The translations under genes and the position numbers were made by a program. DNA of 64,000 bases from the NCBI GenBank assembly GCA_916048095.2, contig OU696590.1, positions 6,293,552-6,357,551 on the forward strand, read 5' to 3'. The stretch comes from Sacculina carcini. Its lineage: Eukaryota > Arthropoda > Thecostraca > Sacculinidae. The number at the start of each line of letters is the position of its first letter. Positions within the stretch are counted from its first letter, which is position 1. Positions 32,261 to 43,505 of the stretch are shown here, in pieces. A model generated the notes under the pieces. The model worked only from the letters and a program-made list of their open reading frames with translations. It had not been told where the DNA came from and did no database searches.

Positions 32261-33703
32261 TGGCGCGAACAAATGATCTTACATACGTGACGGTTTCGAT
32301 TTGCGGACGGCAAGTAAAGGCTTTGTTGGACACAGGATGTTCTACATCTATTATTTCAAGTAAATTGAGTGTTCCGAGCCACAGTGAAGTGACACGTGTT
32401 ATGACGGAGGACGGACGTGAAGTTGTGTGCTCAAATTCGTGTGTGATTGATATAGTCATCAATACAATACGATTTAAAACTCGAGTCGTTGTCTTCCCTA
32501 GCATTGTTAGTGACTATGAGGTCATTCTGGGCATGGATGATATTGGACAATTTGAAGAAGATGTTTCAAAAGATGGTGTGAGGTTTGGCTTGTTGAGAAG
32601 TGAACGTGTCAGCAATGTTCGTGATGACATGGCTAGCTCTGCTACAGCACGCAAAACTGTGCCAGAAAAAATTGTTGACGAGGATTTCGTTGCGAACTTC
32701 AATGGCTCATATTGGGAAGTGCAGTGGCTATTGAAAAATAAATCGCCGTTATTGAAGAGATCCATTGGTTGTTACAAACAGACAATGAGAGGAGTGACAA
32801 AGAATGCGTTTGACTGTGAAGTGAAGAGATGGATAGAAGAATGTATACTGGTTCCTTGGCACGAGTATGTGGAGAAAAGCGTTCTGCCTCTGTTGGCAGT
32901 CGTTCAAGAAACGAAGGGGAAAATTCACCCTGTAATTGACTTCAGGGAATTGAACGCTTACGTCAAGAGCCACACTGGGGATGAGTGGATTGATGTTTGT
33001 GCAGACAAGTTACCAGTGTCTAACCAGGCTTGGTTTTGGTCTTTGTTCGGGACCCAGAATTATGACAAGAATTCTACGTAGTGTCTTGGATAAATCAGAG
33101 AGAATAGCTAACGCCACTGATTCATACGTAGACGACATCATTGTCGACACGTCGAAAGTCGAGGCCAGTGAAGTGGTCCGACATCTGAAGTTGTACGGAC
33201 TTGCGGCAAAGGAGCCAGCGTCCATTGATGGTGGCAGTGTACTCGGTCTGAAAGTGCAAACGAATCATGATGGTGTCTTGGAATTTCGCAGAGGAAACGA
33301 GATCCCGGAATTGAAAAAGGACTTGACCAAACGAGAATTGTTCTCCATATGTGGCAAGCTGGTGGGACATTACCCCATAGCAGGATGGCTTAGACCAGCG
33401 TGCAGTTTTATAAAACGACAAGCCTCATCTTGCGACTGGGATGATCCAGTGCCTCGTGCTGTTTTGGATATGACTGAGGAAATGTTGAACCGGACCAGAG
33501 GCGAAGATCCGGTGAAGGGTAAATAGGTGGTGCCGCATACCAAAGCCGGTGTGATATGGTGCGACGCCAGCAATTTAGCCATCGGAGCGGCTGTAGAAGT
33601 GGATGGTGTTTTAGTGGAAGATGAGTCGTGGCAACGAAAGAAAAGTGACTTTGCACATATCAATGTTGCGGAACTGGAGGCAGTGTCCCGAGGACTGACT
33701 TGA
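32260..33703 (+). pseudogene. pol pseudogene, copy 4 (IN deleted)
   Basis: PR-RT open to the RT gap at ~33013. The second frame is open to TAG at 33524-33526 (KGK*), then RNase H runs to the integrase deletion. A 3-bp loss gives QFEEDVSKDG. The GGSVLGLKVQTNHDG stretch is copy-2-like, while EKSVLPLLAV and GKIHPVIDF are copy-1-like. Confidence 0.87.
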
Positions 33704-33873
33704 GGCCTGTAGTAGGTGAAAATGCTGGAGGCTCAGCAACGGAAAATGCACACATGAAACGAGTGGTTCTGATGTCATACCTCGCAGATCTACTAGAGTG
33801 AAAAGACAGCCGATTAGGTTTCAAGATTACATTCTGGAAAGTGATGATCATTGATCTTAAGATCAAGAGGGAG

Positions 33874-33922
33874 TGTGATGAAATTGGAAACCACTTGTCT
33901 GTAAGCGCATGGTTTTGGTATG

Positions 33923-34020
<98 letters not shown>

Positions 34021-34311
34021 GCTGGACTGTCTTGTGTTTAGGTGTGTTTGTGTTGACCTTGGCGAAGGTCAAAGGCCGGTTGTGTAAGCTTAGGTGGGTT
34101 GGTGTGTGGATCGGATAGTGTGCGGTTGTACAGGTGTATGGTCGTGTAGGTGTGTGTTGAGTAGGGTTGTGTATAATCGGATGTATTTGTTACTGCGTCA
34201 TGTGTTAATCGTGTTCATCTTCATTCCCTTGTTCTGTATCTTTTCGTCACTGTGCAATAAATCGCTTGTAAGAAGCGTGTGTACAATGTCAACAAGGGCG
34301 GTGAAACAACA
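33874..34311 (+). repeat. 3' LTR, copy 4 (438 bp, longest GT tract)
   Basis: TGTGATG...ACAACA with (GT)n of ~93 bp at 33926-34018. Confidence 0.8.
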
Positions 34312-34316
34312 AAATA

Positions 34317-34706
34317 AAAATATAAAAAAATATATTTTGACTTTTCCATATTTTAAGATTTTTATGAGTTTACTTTTTTCTTTTTACAATATATTTTATG
34401 AATATAATACGAATTTTATTGTATGAATTGTTCCGCAAAACGGGCGGGTATACTCAATTATTTGCCACATGCTAGTATACAATAAACATCATTGATTGCA
34501 TAGCATAAAATTCCCTAAATTATGCCAGTCACAAGTGCCCATTAGTTGTTTTCACGAGTTTTTATTATGAAATTTATTTACGAGGAAATATATAGACATA
34601 TGTAGGAATACTATATTTATTACAACCGCAACTGCCGATTAGTTGATTATCACGAGTTTTCATTAGAAATCTATTTACGAGGTAACTAGTGAAGTAGTTG
34701 TGTTTG
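34317..34706. other. Spacer between element 4 and kinase copy 5
   Basis: AT-rich; CGGGCGGG box near 34442 and unit boundary at 34471. No gene is seen. Confidence 0.55.
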
Positions 34707-37052
34707 ATGCAGCCATTTCTGAACTGGATTTCGTCTGTGGAACACAGTTCTCACCTACAGTCAGTTTACTTCGTGTTCAAGGTGAATATGCCTGAAGACA
34801 TGCAAGCAATGAGCAACAACATCGACATTGAGGAGGCGTTTGCCAAACACCTCGCCTGGACCGGTGTTACCGAAAAGGCAGCAAGGCTATGCTACCACTA
34901 TAACAAGACTTCAAAGTGGGCAATGCTTTCCAACTGGAAGAAAACAATTCGCCAATGTCCAGCGTACTATGTGCGCTATCTCAAAATCTACTCGGCGAAA
35001 ATGACCAACAAGAAGCCCAGCAAAGTTCTGACTATGTGTGGCAAGCACACGACATTGATGAGAGACTTGGAGATCTCCCTACGAATGTACACGATATGGT
35101 GGCTTCAAGACTTCGTAGAGCAGCAGCAAGGAGTCATTGTTCTGTTCGATTATATGAACATTATACTGTCGGCCAGAGAAAGCATCGACCAAGAAGAGCA
35201 GACCAACGCTCAAACTTGCTGCATGCCCATTTTCCAAGCATTAAGATCAAACAGCAAAAAGTCAAAAGGAAGTACCAATGCACACCAGGTGTTACACCAG
35301 TGTGTGCTCTGCCTCAAGGCAATAGTCGGCGACAAGAAATCCATCGGTAATATCGTCCTGAATCGGGACAATATACTAGTACTGGTGCGTTGCGTTGACT
35401 TCATCAAACAGGAGTCTTCTGAAACGAGCATTACCGATCGAATGACATCAACGATCACGGACATTCTCAATACGTTGGCCAAATACGACCCAAATGTCGG
35501 CGCTGCGCTTGAAGAGGTTCGCCAGACGGACCTCCGCAATCATCAACTGGACAAATTAAGCGATGTAGTCACTCAATTTGAAGAGCCTGGGTCTCAATCG
35601 CCATGCATTGAGATGCAAGATGCAACCGATGAGGTCTTCTTTGCAAATGATGAGTTCTCACCGTCATGTGCCGGTGATATGAAAATATCGACGGCACCAG
35701 AGGGATCTGTGGAATGTGCAAGCACATTATCACCAGAATTATACCCATACACGTGGCCATTATCATCGCCAAAGCCAAGTGTGAAATTCAATTTACAGCC
35801 GACACACAACTCGTCTCAACTCGTCGTCGACGGCACCAACACTGAGACGGTCAGTGTGGACCTGGTGTCTGCGGCGACCGCGGCGGCGGCCAGCTCAATT
35901 GAGGCGGCAACGTGTCCCACCAAGTACTCGCTGGTCGATTTTGAGCTGATCGGCGTGATTGGACGCGGCAGCTTCGGCAAGGTCATGATGGCGGAGCTGC
36001 GACAAACTCGACGCGTGTACGCCATTAAAGCGATGAAGAAGGAAATGTTCACCAACGGCGTGAAAATCGATTCATTACACACAGAGAAGCGCGTGTTTGA
36101 GACGGTGTCCAACCACCCGTTCCTGGTGGGACTGCACTCGTGCTTCCAGAGTCCCACTAGGCTGTTTTTCGTGATTGAGCTCGTGCGTGGCGGCGACCTT
36201 TTGCTTCACATGGATCGCTACGGCAAACTGCCCGAGCCGGACGTCATGTTCTACTCGGCCGAGATTTGCGTGGCACTCAAATTTCTGCACGAGAAAGGCA
36301 TCATCCATCGTGACCTAAAGCCGGACAATGTGCTGATCGACCACGAGGGTCACATCAAGCTCACTGATTACGGCCTGTGCAAGCAGGGAATGCGACCGGG
36401 CGACAGGACGTCCAGCTTCTGCGGCACACCCGGCTACATGGCGCCGGAGATTGTGTATGGCGAGAGTTACGACTTCAGTGTGGACTGGTGGTCGCTGGGT
36501 GTGCTCATCTTAGAGATGATGACAGCTCGCAATCCGTTCAATATTGACGACAATTCTGATACGTCCTATAGTGACGACGATTCTGATACGTCCTATAGTG
36601 ATGATAATTCTGATACGTCCTATAGTGACGATAATGTTCATACGTCCAATGAGGACACAAACATACCGCCAGTTATATGGCGTATGATGTGTGCTCTCAA
36701 GAAGACCATCCACATCAAGCTGACGCCGTTCTTATCGGTGGAGGCGCGCAACATCATCAAGGGATTTCTCAAGAAGAACCCGGTGGAGCGACTGGGCTGC
36801 CATCCAGATACCGGTATTCAAGACATATTTGGTGACAAGTTCTTTATGGGCCTCGACTGGCAGTTACTGGAGCAAAAACAGCTGACACCGCCGTACAAGC
36901 CGCACGTCGAGACCGAACGCGACCTGGCCAACTTTCCGCCCGAGTTCACCGATGAGCCGGTGCAACTGACACTCGACAACAATACGTGTACACAACGTAT
37001 CAACCAGAGCAATTTTGACGGATTCGACTATGTCAACCCGTTACTGATATAG
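34707..37052 (+). CDS. Chimeric formin GBD/FH3 - atypical PKC-like kinase, copy 5
   Basis: 781 aa, same amino-acid sequence as copy 3 (FELIGVIGRG, MMTARNPF). Open from ATG to TAG. Its identity with copy 3 marks either a very recent 17-kb duplication, gene conversion or duplicated assembly. Confidence 0.93.
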   Translation: MQPFLNWISSVEHSSHLQSVYFVFKVNMPEDMQAMSNNIDIEEAFAKHLAWTGVTEKAARLCYHYNKTSKWAMLSNWKKTIRQCPAYYVRYLKIYSAKMTNKKPSKVLTMCGKHTTLMRDLEISLRMYTIWWLQDFVEQQQGVIVLFDYMNIILSARESIDQEEQTNAQTCCMPIFQALRSNSKKSKGSTNAHQVLHQCVLCLKAIVGDKKSIGNIVLNRDNILVLVRCVDFIKQESSETSITDRMTSTITDILNTLAKYDPNVGAALEEVRQTDLRNHQLDKLSDVVTQFEEPGSQSPCIEMQDATDEVFFANDEFSPSCAGDMKISTAPEGSVECASTLSPELYPYTWPLSSPKPSVKFNLQPTHNSSQLVVDGTNTETVSVDLVSAATAAAASSIEAATCPTKYSLVDFELIGVIGRGSFGKVMMAELRQTRRVYAIKAMKKEMFTNGVKIDSLHTEKRVFETVSNHPFLVGLHSCFQSPTRLFFVIELVRGGDLLLHMDRYGKLPEPDVMFYSAEICVALKFLHEKGIIHRDLKPDNVLIDHEGHIKLTDYGLCKQGMRPGDRTSSFCGTPGYMAPEIVYGESYDFSVDWWSLGVLILEMMTARNPFNIDDNSDTSYSDDDSDTSYSDDNSDTSYSDDNVHTSNEDTNIPPVIWRMMCALKKTIHIKLTPFLSVEARNIIKGFLKKNPVERLGCHPDTGIQDIFGDKFFMGLDWQLLEQKQLTPPYKPHVETERDLANFPPEFTDEPVQLTLDNNTCTQRINQSNFDGFDYVNPLLI

Positions 37053-39088
37053 CTCGAGGTGTCACGGTGTCATGGTGAATTTGTGAAGACACTGAAAGCA
37101 GGCGACAATGAGTAGCTTGGCAGCTATGATACCCCCGCCTCTGAGCGGATAATACTTTCCTCTGGGAAAGGGGGACCTGTAGCCACAGTAGATGTTTCAG
37201 CCACATGTACAAGTCTAATTTTTCAACGCAGCGGTCGAAAATGAAAAGAAAAGTCTGGACAGCCGAAATAAACATGCTACCATCGTGAGTGATGTGTTTT
37301 GAGATGCTTAAATTGTTCTTAGTTCTTGTTTCAAATGTTGAACCGGTGCTGTTGTTGTTTTTATCCAAATTGCCCGCCAAAAGAGATCTATTTCTGCAGC
37401 GTGGCATTAATTTGGGGAAAAACAATAATTTGCATTATCCAACTGAAATGTTGTTCAGGCTCCCCATAACACACAAGCACACACACATCACTAGAGCTAG
37501 AAATTTTATGTGATAAATTTTGGCGTTTTATCCTATTATTATGTGACGAAAAATGTCCAAATATGTTGTAAAAATCAGACAAATTTCATTTTCAATAATT
37601 CAATTTTTGTGAAACATGTTAACTTCGTAGATTATTTGTAATACAAGCATGCATCCTGCGACATTCCATTTGGAAACTACGCTGAGGAGGCGAAAATTTC
37701 GTACTACGTAATAACAGTTTTAACTTGATTAAGCCCTTCCGATAAGGTAGAAGTGCAGTGGCGGCGCCAGGTTGTTTTCCGGTAGGGGGCTGGGAATTAG
37801 ACAAAAATAATGAGTAGACTCTGGGAACCACAAGGAGGAAAACTCGAAATGTTCACGGTCACGATATTTTGGGGGACTTGGCATATTTTGCGGGGCTTTA
37901 ACCCTCCCATCCATTGTATTAATTGAATATGAATTTTACGACGGACGGGCTTAAATGTATCTATAAAGAGTGGGATTAAATGATAGCCAGGTATATGATA
38001 TTTTGATAGCAGTAAATATTCTAGCGGTAAAAGTAGAATAGCTCTTAAGCAAATGATGTTGGATAATGATGTGAACATTTAAATATATTTTGCAATCTGA
38101 TGATAAATGTACTACCAATAATACGTAGCAGAACATAGATTGCAAAATGGTTGTAATATCGGTGTAATCCAAAAAATAACAACTGTATTAAAATGATGCA
38201 TTAGCGGAAGCATTAACCGGGAATTATAGACATGATATATTATATTTTGTTATATTTTCTATTTGATTTCTAAATTATTCCTGACGACGGGCGGGCTTAA
38301 ATATGAGGCGGGTTGAATAATATTTCGTAAATTATTAGTATAAGAATATGCAAATTCAGAACAAGAATGTTCTATTGGTTTAGATTTTACAATTTAGAGT
38401 TTTCTATTAGACTGGCTTTTTGATTTAAATATATATTAATTTTGTATTATTAATTGTTCCGCACGACGGGCGGGTTTAAACATTCTACTTACCGTGTAGA
38501 ATGAACTCATATACAAAACTCACGGGCTTGACTTCAATATCCAGATTCACTAATGAAAATGTGAATTAAATGGTGTATAATTAAATCGCATTTTGCAATA
38601 AATGTGAATTTAGCTGTGTTACCGTTTGGTTTCTATATTATATTGGCGGGTTGAGAGAATAGTATTGGTGGGCCGCGTGTTTGAGACCCCTGGCGTAGAA
38701 AATCTCAAGCTTCTGATTACAAATTATGATTGAATCAGTAAATTTTGTGATCACAAACTAATAAGATATATCATCATAGATTAGGCTGGGTTGGGTAAAG
38801 ATGGGATGGTGGGGATGGGTTTGGCAGGTTTGGTTCAGGATATATTGGGTTTAAAGTTAGCAGAAAATATTATAATTTTTAGCAGTACATATTATAGCGG
38901 GAAAAGTAGAATAGTATTTGAGCAAATGATGTTGGGAAATGATGTTGAGCTAAAAATATATTTTGGAAACATTATGATGACAAGATTTCATCATTTTTTA
39001 TTGTGTCTGTTTCGTGTTTGACTTCTGAATTATTCCGCGCGACGGGCGGATTTGAATATGAGGTGGGTTGAAGGAAAATATTTTGTCA
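37053..39088. other. Non-coding spacer of unit 5
   Basis: Same flank-derived structure as unit 3 (segment 37656-37912). No gene is seen. Confidence 0.6.
37756..37912 (+). mobile_element. Truncated hAT-type MITE in unit 5
   Basis: Same truncated MITE and junction as at 20795-20951. Confidence 0.75.
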
Positions 39089-39093
39089 AAATA

Positions 39094-39262
39094 TGTGATG
39101 AAATTGGAAACCACTTGGATGTATTGGTTACTGCGTCTTGTGTTAATCGTGTTCATCTTCATTCCCTTGTTCTGTATCTTTTCGTCACTGTCATTCGTCG
39201 CTGTGCAATAAATCGCTTGTAAGAAGCGTGTGTACAATGTCAACAAGGGCGGTGAAACAACA
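39094..39262 (+). repeat. 5' LTR, copy 5 (169 bp)
   Basis: TGTGATG...ACAACA, shortened form. Confidence 0.8.
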
Positions 39263-40028
39263 GGCTATTTCGGCTCCGACTTCAGCTCCAAATGTGTTGC
39301 ACTCCGAAATGATGAAGAGTTTCAACGACACAGGTGATGTGATCGCATGGCTCAAAAAAGCTGAATTGGTCGCTAAGCTTACTGGAGTCACTGATTTGCA
39401 GAGTTTTGTGCCTTTATTTCTAGAGGGAGCAGCATTGGCCTTGTATCTTGAGTTGAGTGTTGAGGCTCAATCAGATTATGAGTTGATTAAGTCGAAACTT
39501 CGAGAGACATTTTCAAGCACTCCGGAGGATTCTTTCGTGTTATTGAAGCGTGTGATGTGGCGTGGTCAGCAAGTTGATGTATATGCGAATTAAATACGTC
39601 GGTTAGCGGGTCTGTGTGGGTTTGAAGGTGATGCATTGGAGCTCGCCGTAAAGTTGGCATTTATCAGTGGGTTTCCAGGCAGGATCTCGGCAGGGTTGCA
39701 GGAATGTGATGTGCAACAGACGACAATGGAGGCTCTTCTCATAAAGGCTCGGATACTGGCGCGGTCGGTGATCAGTGCTGTGGCCACTGAGCCCAGCGTC
39801 GCAGCTGACACCAGTGTTTCTGCGACAGCTCAGCGCCCTGTTGAGCGGCGTAATGGATTTGTTGGACGGTGTTTTAATTGTGGAGGTCCACATATGGCTC
39901 GTCAGTGCAAGAAAAATGTGCCCCGGTGCTTCAAATGTGGCACAGTTGGTCACAGGGCAGTGCACTGGCAGTTGGGAAACGATGGTGGGGAAGTTACTGC
40001 GCCAGCGGATTCCCCCGCGATGTTGTGA
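39237..40028 (+). pseudogene. gag pseudogene, copy 5
   Basis: TAA at 39591-39593; second knuckle Cys to Trp; otherwise colinear with gag of copy 1. Confidence 0.85.
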
Positions 40029-42731
40029 TGGCGCGAACAAATGATCTTCCATACGTGACGGTTTCGATTTGCGGACGGCAAGTAAAGGCTTTGTTGGACA
40101 CAGGATGTTCTACATCTATTATTTCAAGGAAATTGAGTGTTCCGAGCCACATTGAAGTGACACGTGTTATGACGGTGGACGGCCGTGAAGTTGTGTGCTC
40201 AAATTCGTGTGTGATTGATATAGTCATCAATACAATACGATTTAAAACTCGAGTCGTTGTCTTCCCTAGCATTGTTAGTGACTATGAGGTCATTCTGGGC
40301 ATGGATGTTATTGGACAATTTGAAGAGGTTACCGTTTCAAAAGATGGTGTGAAATTTGGCTTGTTGAGAAGTGAACGTGTCAGCAATTATCATGATGACA
40401 TGGCTAACTCTGCTACAGCATGCAAAAGAGCGTCGGAAAAAATTGTTGACGAGGATTTCGTTGCGAACTTCAATGGCTCATATTGGGAAGTGCAGTGGCT
40501 ATTGAAAAATAAATCGCCGTTATTGAAGAAATCCATTGGTTGTTACAAACAGACAATGAGAGGAGTGACAAAGAATGCGTTTGACTGTGAAGTGAAGAGA
40601 TGGATAGAAGAAGGTATACTGGTTCCTTGGCACGAGTATGTGGAGAAAGGCGTTCTGCTTCTGTTGGCAGTCGTTCAAGAAACGAAGGGGAAAATTCGCC
40701 CTGTAATTGACTTCAGGGAATTGAACGCCTACGTCAAGAGCCACACTGGGGATGAGTGGATTGATGTTTGTGCAGACAAGTTACGAGTGTCTAACCAGGC
40801 TTGGTTTTGGTCTTTGTTCGGGACCCAGAATTATGACAAGAATTCTACGTAGTGTCTTGGATAAATCAGAGAGAATAGCAAACGCCACTGATTCATACGT
40901 AGACGACATCATTGTCGCCACGTCGAAAGTCGAGGCAAGTGAAGTGGTCCGACATCTGAAGTTGTACGGACTTGCGGCAAAGGAGCCAGCGTCCATTGAT
41001 GGTGGCTGTGTACTCGGTCTGAAAGTGCATATGACTCAGAATGGTGTCTTGGAATTTCGCAGAGGAAACGAGATCCCGGAATTGAAAGAGGACTTGCCCA
41101 AGCGATAATTGTTCTCCATATGTGGCAAGCTGGTGGGACATTACCCCATAGCAGGATGGCTTAGACCAGCGTGCAGTTTTATAAAACGACAAGCCTCATC
41201 TTGCGACTGGGATGATCCAGTGTCTCGTGCTGTTTTGGATATGACTGAGGAAATGTTGAATCGGACCAGAGGCGAAGATCCGGTGAAGGGTAAATGGGTG
41301 GTGTCGCATACCAAAGCCGGTGTGATATGGTGCGACGCCAGCAATTTAGCCATCGGAGCGGCTGTATAAGTGGATGGTGTTTTAGTGGAAGATGCGTCGT
41401 GGCAACGAAAGAAAAGTGACTTTGCACATATCAATGTTGCGGAACTGGAGGCAGTGTCCCGAGGACTGAGCCTGGCGTTGAAGTGGAGATTGAATATAAT
41501 TGATATACGCACTGACTCTTCAACAGTGGCTGGCTGGCTCCAGTCAACATTGACATGTGAGAGAAGGGTGAGAACAAAAGGAGCTGCTGAAGTGTTGATA
41601 AAGCGCCGGCTCGGTATCATCAAAGATTTAGTAAATGAGCCGAGTTTGGACGTGAACATTTCTCTCGTAGCGACCGCTGCTAACAAACCTGATTTGTTGA
41701 CGCGAGTTAAAAAAGACTGGATACGAGAGCAGGCTACTGAACGGGACGGCGGATTGTGTGGTGTAACAATGGAGCAGGTTAAGGATTTACATTGTTTACA
41801 TCATATGGGAGTCGAGCGATCACTGCTCCTCTCAAAGAAGGTCGACCCTGGAGTATCACGGGAGCAAGTAGAAAACGTAGTAAGACATTGCGTGCAGTGT
41901 CAGTCCATCGATCCGGCTCCTGTAGGACATGAACCGGGTGTGCTCCACGTGTCGACTAACTGGAGCCGACTAGCAGTCGACGGGACTGATTTCAGACACC
42001 GCGGGTATTTGACCATGATAGATTGCGGCCCGGGCCGATTTGATTTGTGGCGGGAACTAAGAATGGAAACGGCAGAAGAAGTATCAGCGATTTTGGAAAG
42101 TGTGTTTCTAGAGCGTGTACCAGTAGACCAAGTCCTGATGGATAACGGCACAATATTCAGGTCGGCCTTGTTCCGAGAAATGCTGAAGCGATGGAATGTT
42201 GGCAGCTTTTATAGAGCGGCATACCGCCCGAGTGGAAATGGGATTATCGAAAGACATCATCGGACAATAAAAAGAATGTCAGAAAGAACAAACGTGTCTC
42301 CGTTGACAGCTGTGTTCTGGTATAACGCAGCTGCAAAGAACGGACAGCAAGAAGAGAGCGCACCGCAACAACATGTCTACACATATACATGGCGTCATGC
42401 CAGAGCTATGCCCAGCATAGATGACACACAAGGCGGAATAAAAGTTAAAATTGGCGACGAAGTCTGGGTCAAGCCTGTTCCTGCCAGATGCACATCCCAT
42501 TGGTCGCAAGGAACAGTGACTGGGATTCAGTCTCAAAACAACATTTCAGTAGATGGCGTACCGAGACACTTGACTGACTTGAGGCCTGTAGTAGTTGAAA
42601 ATGCTGGAGGCTCTGCAACGGAAAATGTACATGAAACGAGTGGTTCTGATGACATACCTCGCAGATCTACTAGAGTGAGAAGACAGCCGATTAGGTTTCA
42701 AGACTACGTTCTGGAAAGTGATGATCATTGA
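40028..42731 (+). pseudogene. pol pseudogene, copy 5 (integrase open)
   Basis: The RT gap at ~40785 shifts the frame; TAA codons at 41106-41108 and 41367-41369. After that, 453 codons are open and carry the rest of RNase H and the whole integrase: zinc-binding HLHHMG/HCVQCQ, then Asp (AVDGTD), Asp (LMDNGT) and, 35 residues between, Glu (GIIERHH). The basic C-terminal tail ends VLESDDH just before the polypurine tract. Without RT it is non-autonomous. Confidence 0.87.
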
Positions 42732-42750
42732 TCTTAAGATCAAGAGGGAG

Positions 42751-43128
42751 TGTGATGAAATTGGAAACCACTTGTCTGTAAGCGCATGGTTTTGGTGTGC
42801 ATGCATGTGTGTGTGTGTGTGTGCGGCTGGACTGTCTTGTGTTTAGGTGTGTTTGTGTTGACCTTGGCGAAGGTCAAAGGCCGGTTGTGTAAGCTTAGGG
42901 GGTTGGTGTGTGGATCGGATAGTGTGCGGTTGTACAGGTGTGTGGTCGTGTAGGTGTGTGTTGAGTAGGGTTGTGTATAGTCGGATGTATTTGTTACTGA
43001 GTCATGTGTTAATCGTGTTCATCTTCATTCCCTTGTTCTGTATCTTTTCGTCACTGTCATTCGTCGCTGTGCAATAAATCCCTTGTAAGAAGCGTGTGTA
43101 CAATGTCAACAAGGGCGATGAAACAACA
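42751..43128 (+). repeat. 3' LTR, copy 5 (378 bp)
   Basis: Same form as copy 3, with short GT tract and the 13-bp block. Confidence 0.8.
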
Positions 43129-43133
43129 AAATA

Positions 43134-43505
43134 AAAAAAATAAATTTATTTTTGACTTTTCCATATTTTAAGATTTTTATGAGTTTACTTTTTTCTTTTT
43201 ACAATATATTTTATGAATATAATACGGATTTTATTGTATGAATTGTTCCGCACAACGGGCGGGTTTTAATGCTAGTATACAATAAGCACCATTAATTGTA
43301 TAGCATAAAATTCCCTAAATTATGCCAGTCACAAGTGCCCATTATTGTTTTCACGAGTTGTAATTATGAAATTTATTTACGAGGAAATATATAAATATAT
43401 GTAGGAATAATTTATTTATTCCAACCGCGAGTGCCAATGAGTTGTTTACCACGAGTTTTCATTAGAAATCTATTTACGAGGTAACTAGTGAAGTAGTTGT
43501 GTTTG
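43134..43505. other. Spacer between element 5 and kinase copy 6
   Basis: AT-rich; ACAACGGGCGGG box near 43252 and unit boundary at 43271. No gene is seen. Confidence 0.55.

Larger units (their letters stand above)
31321..34316 (+). mobile_element. LTR retrotransposon, copy 4 (integrase-deleted)
   Basis: Element 31326-34311 with AAATA at 31321-31325 and 34312-34316. It has both the RT 119-bp gap and the GACTGA-junction integrase deletion. Its left part resembles copy 1 and its right part copy 2. Confidence 0.88.
26310..34470 (+). repeat. Array unit 4 (integrase-deleted element)
   Basis: 8,161 bp, common-type spacer. Nearly identical to unit 6. Confidence 0.9.
39089..43133 (+). mobile_element. 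LTR retrotransposon, copy 5 (integrase-type)
   Basis: Element 39094-43128 with AAATA on both sides. It is distinguished by a fully open RNase H-integrase stretch (41370-42731). Confidence 0.88.
34471..43270 (+). repeat. Array unit 5 (integrase-type element)
   Basis: 8,800 bp, offset 16,961 bp from unit 3. Few differences were found; two are A-to-T near 42155 and TAG to TGG near 42192. Confidence 0.9.
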
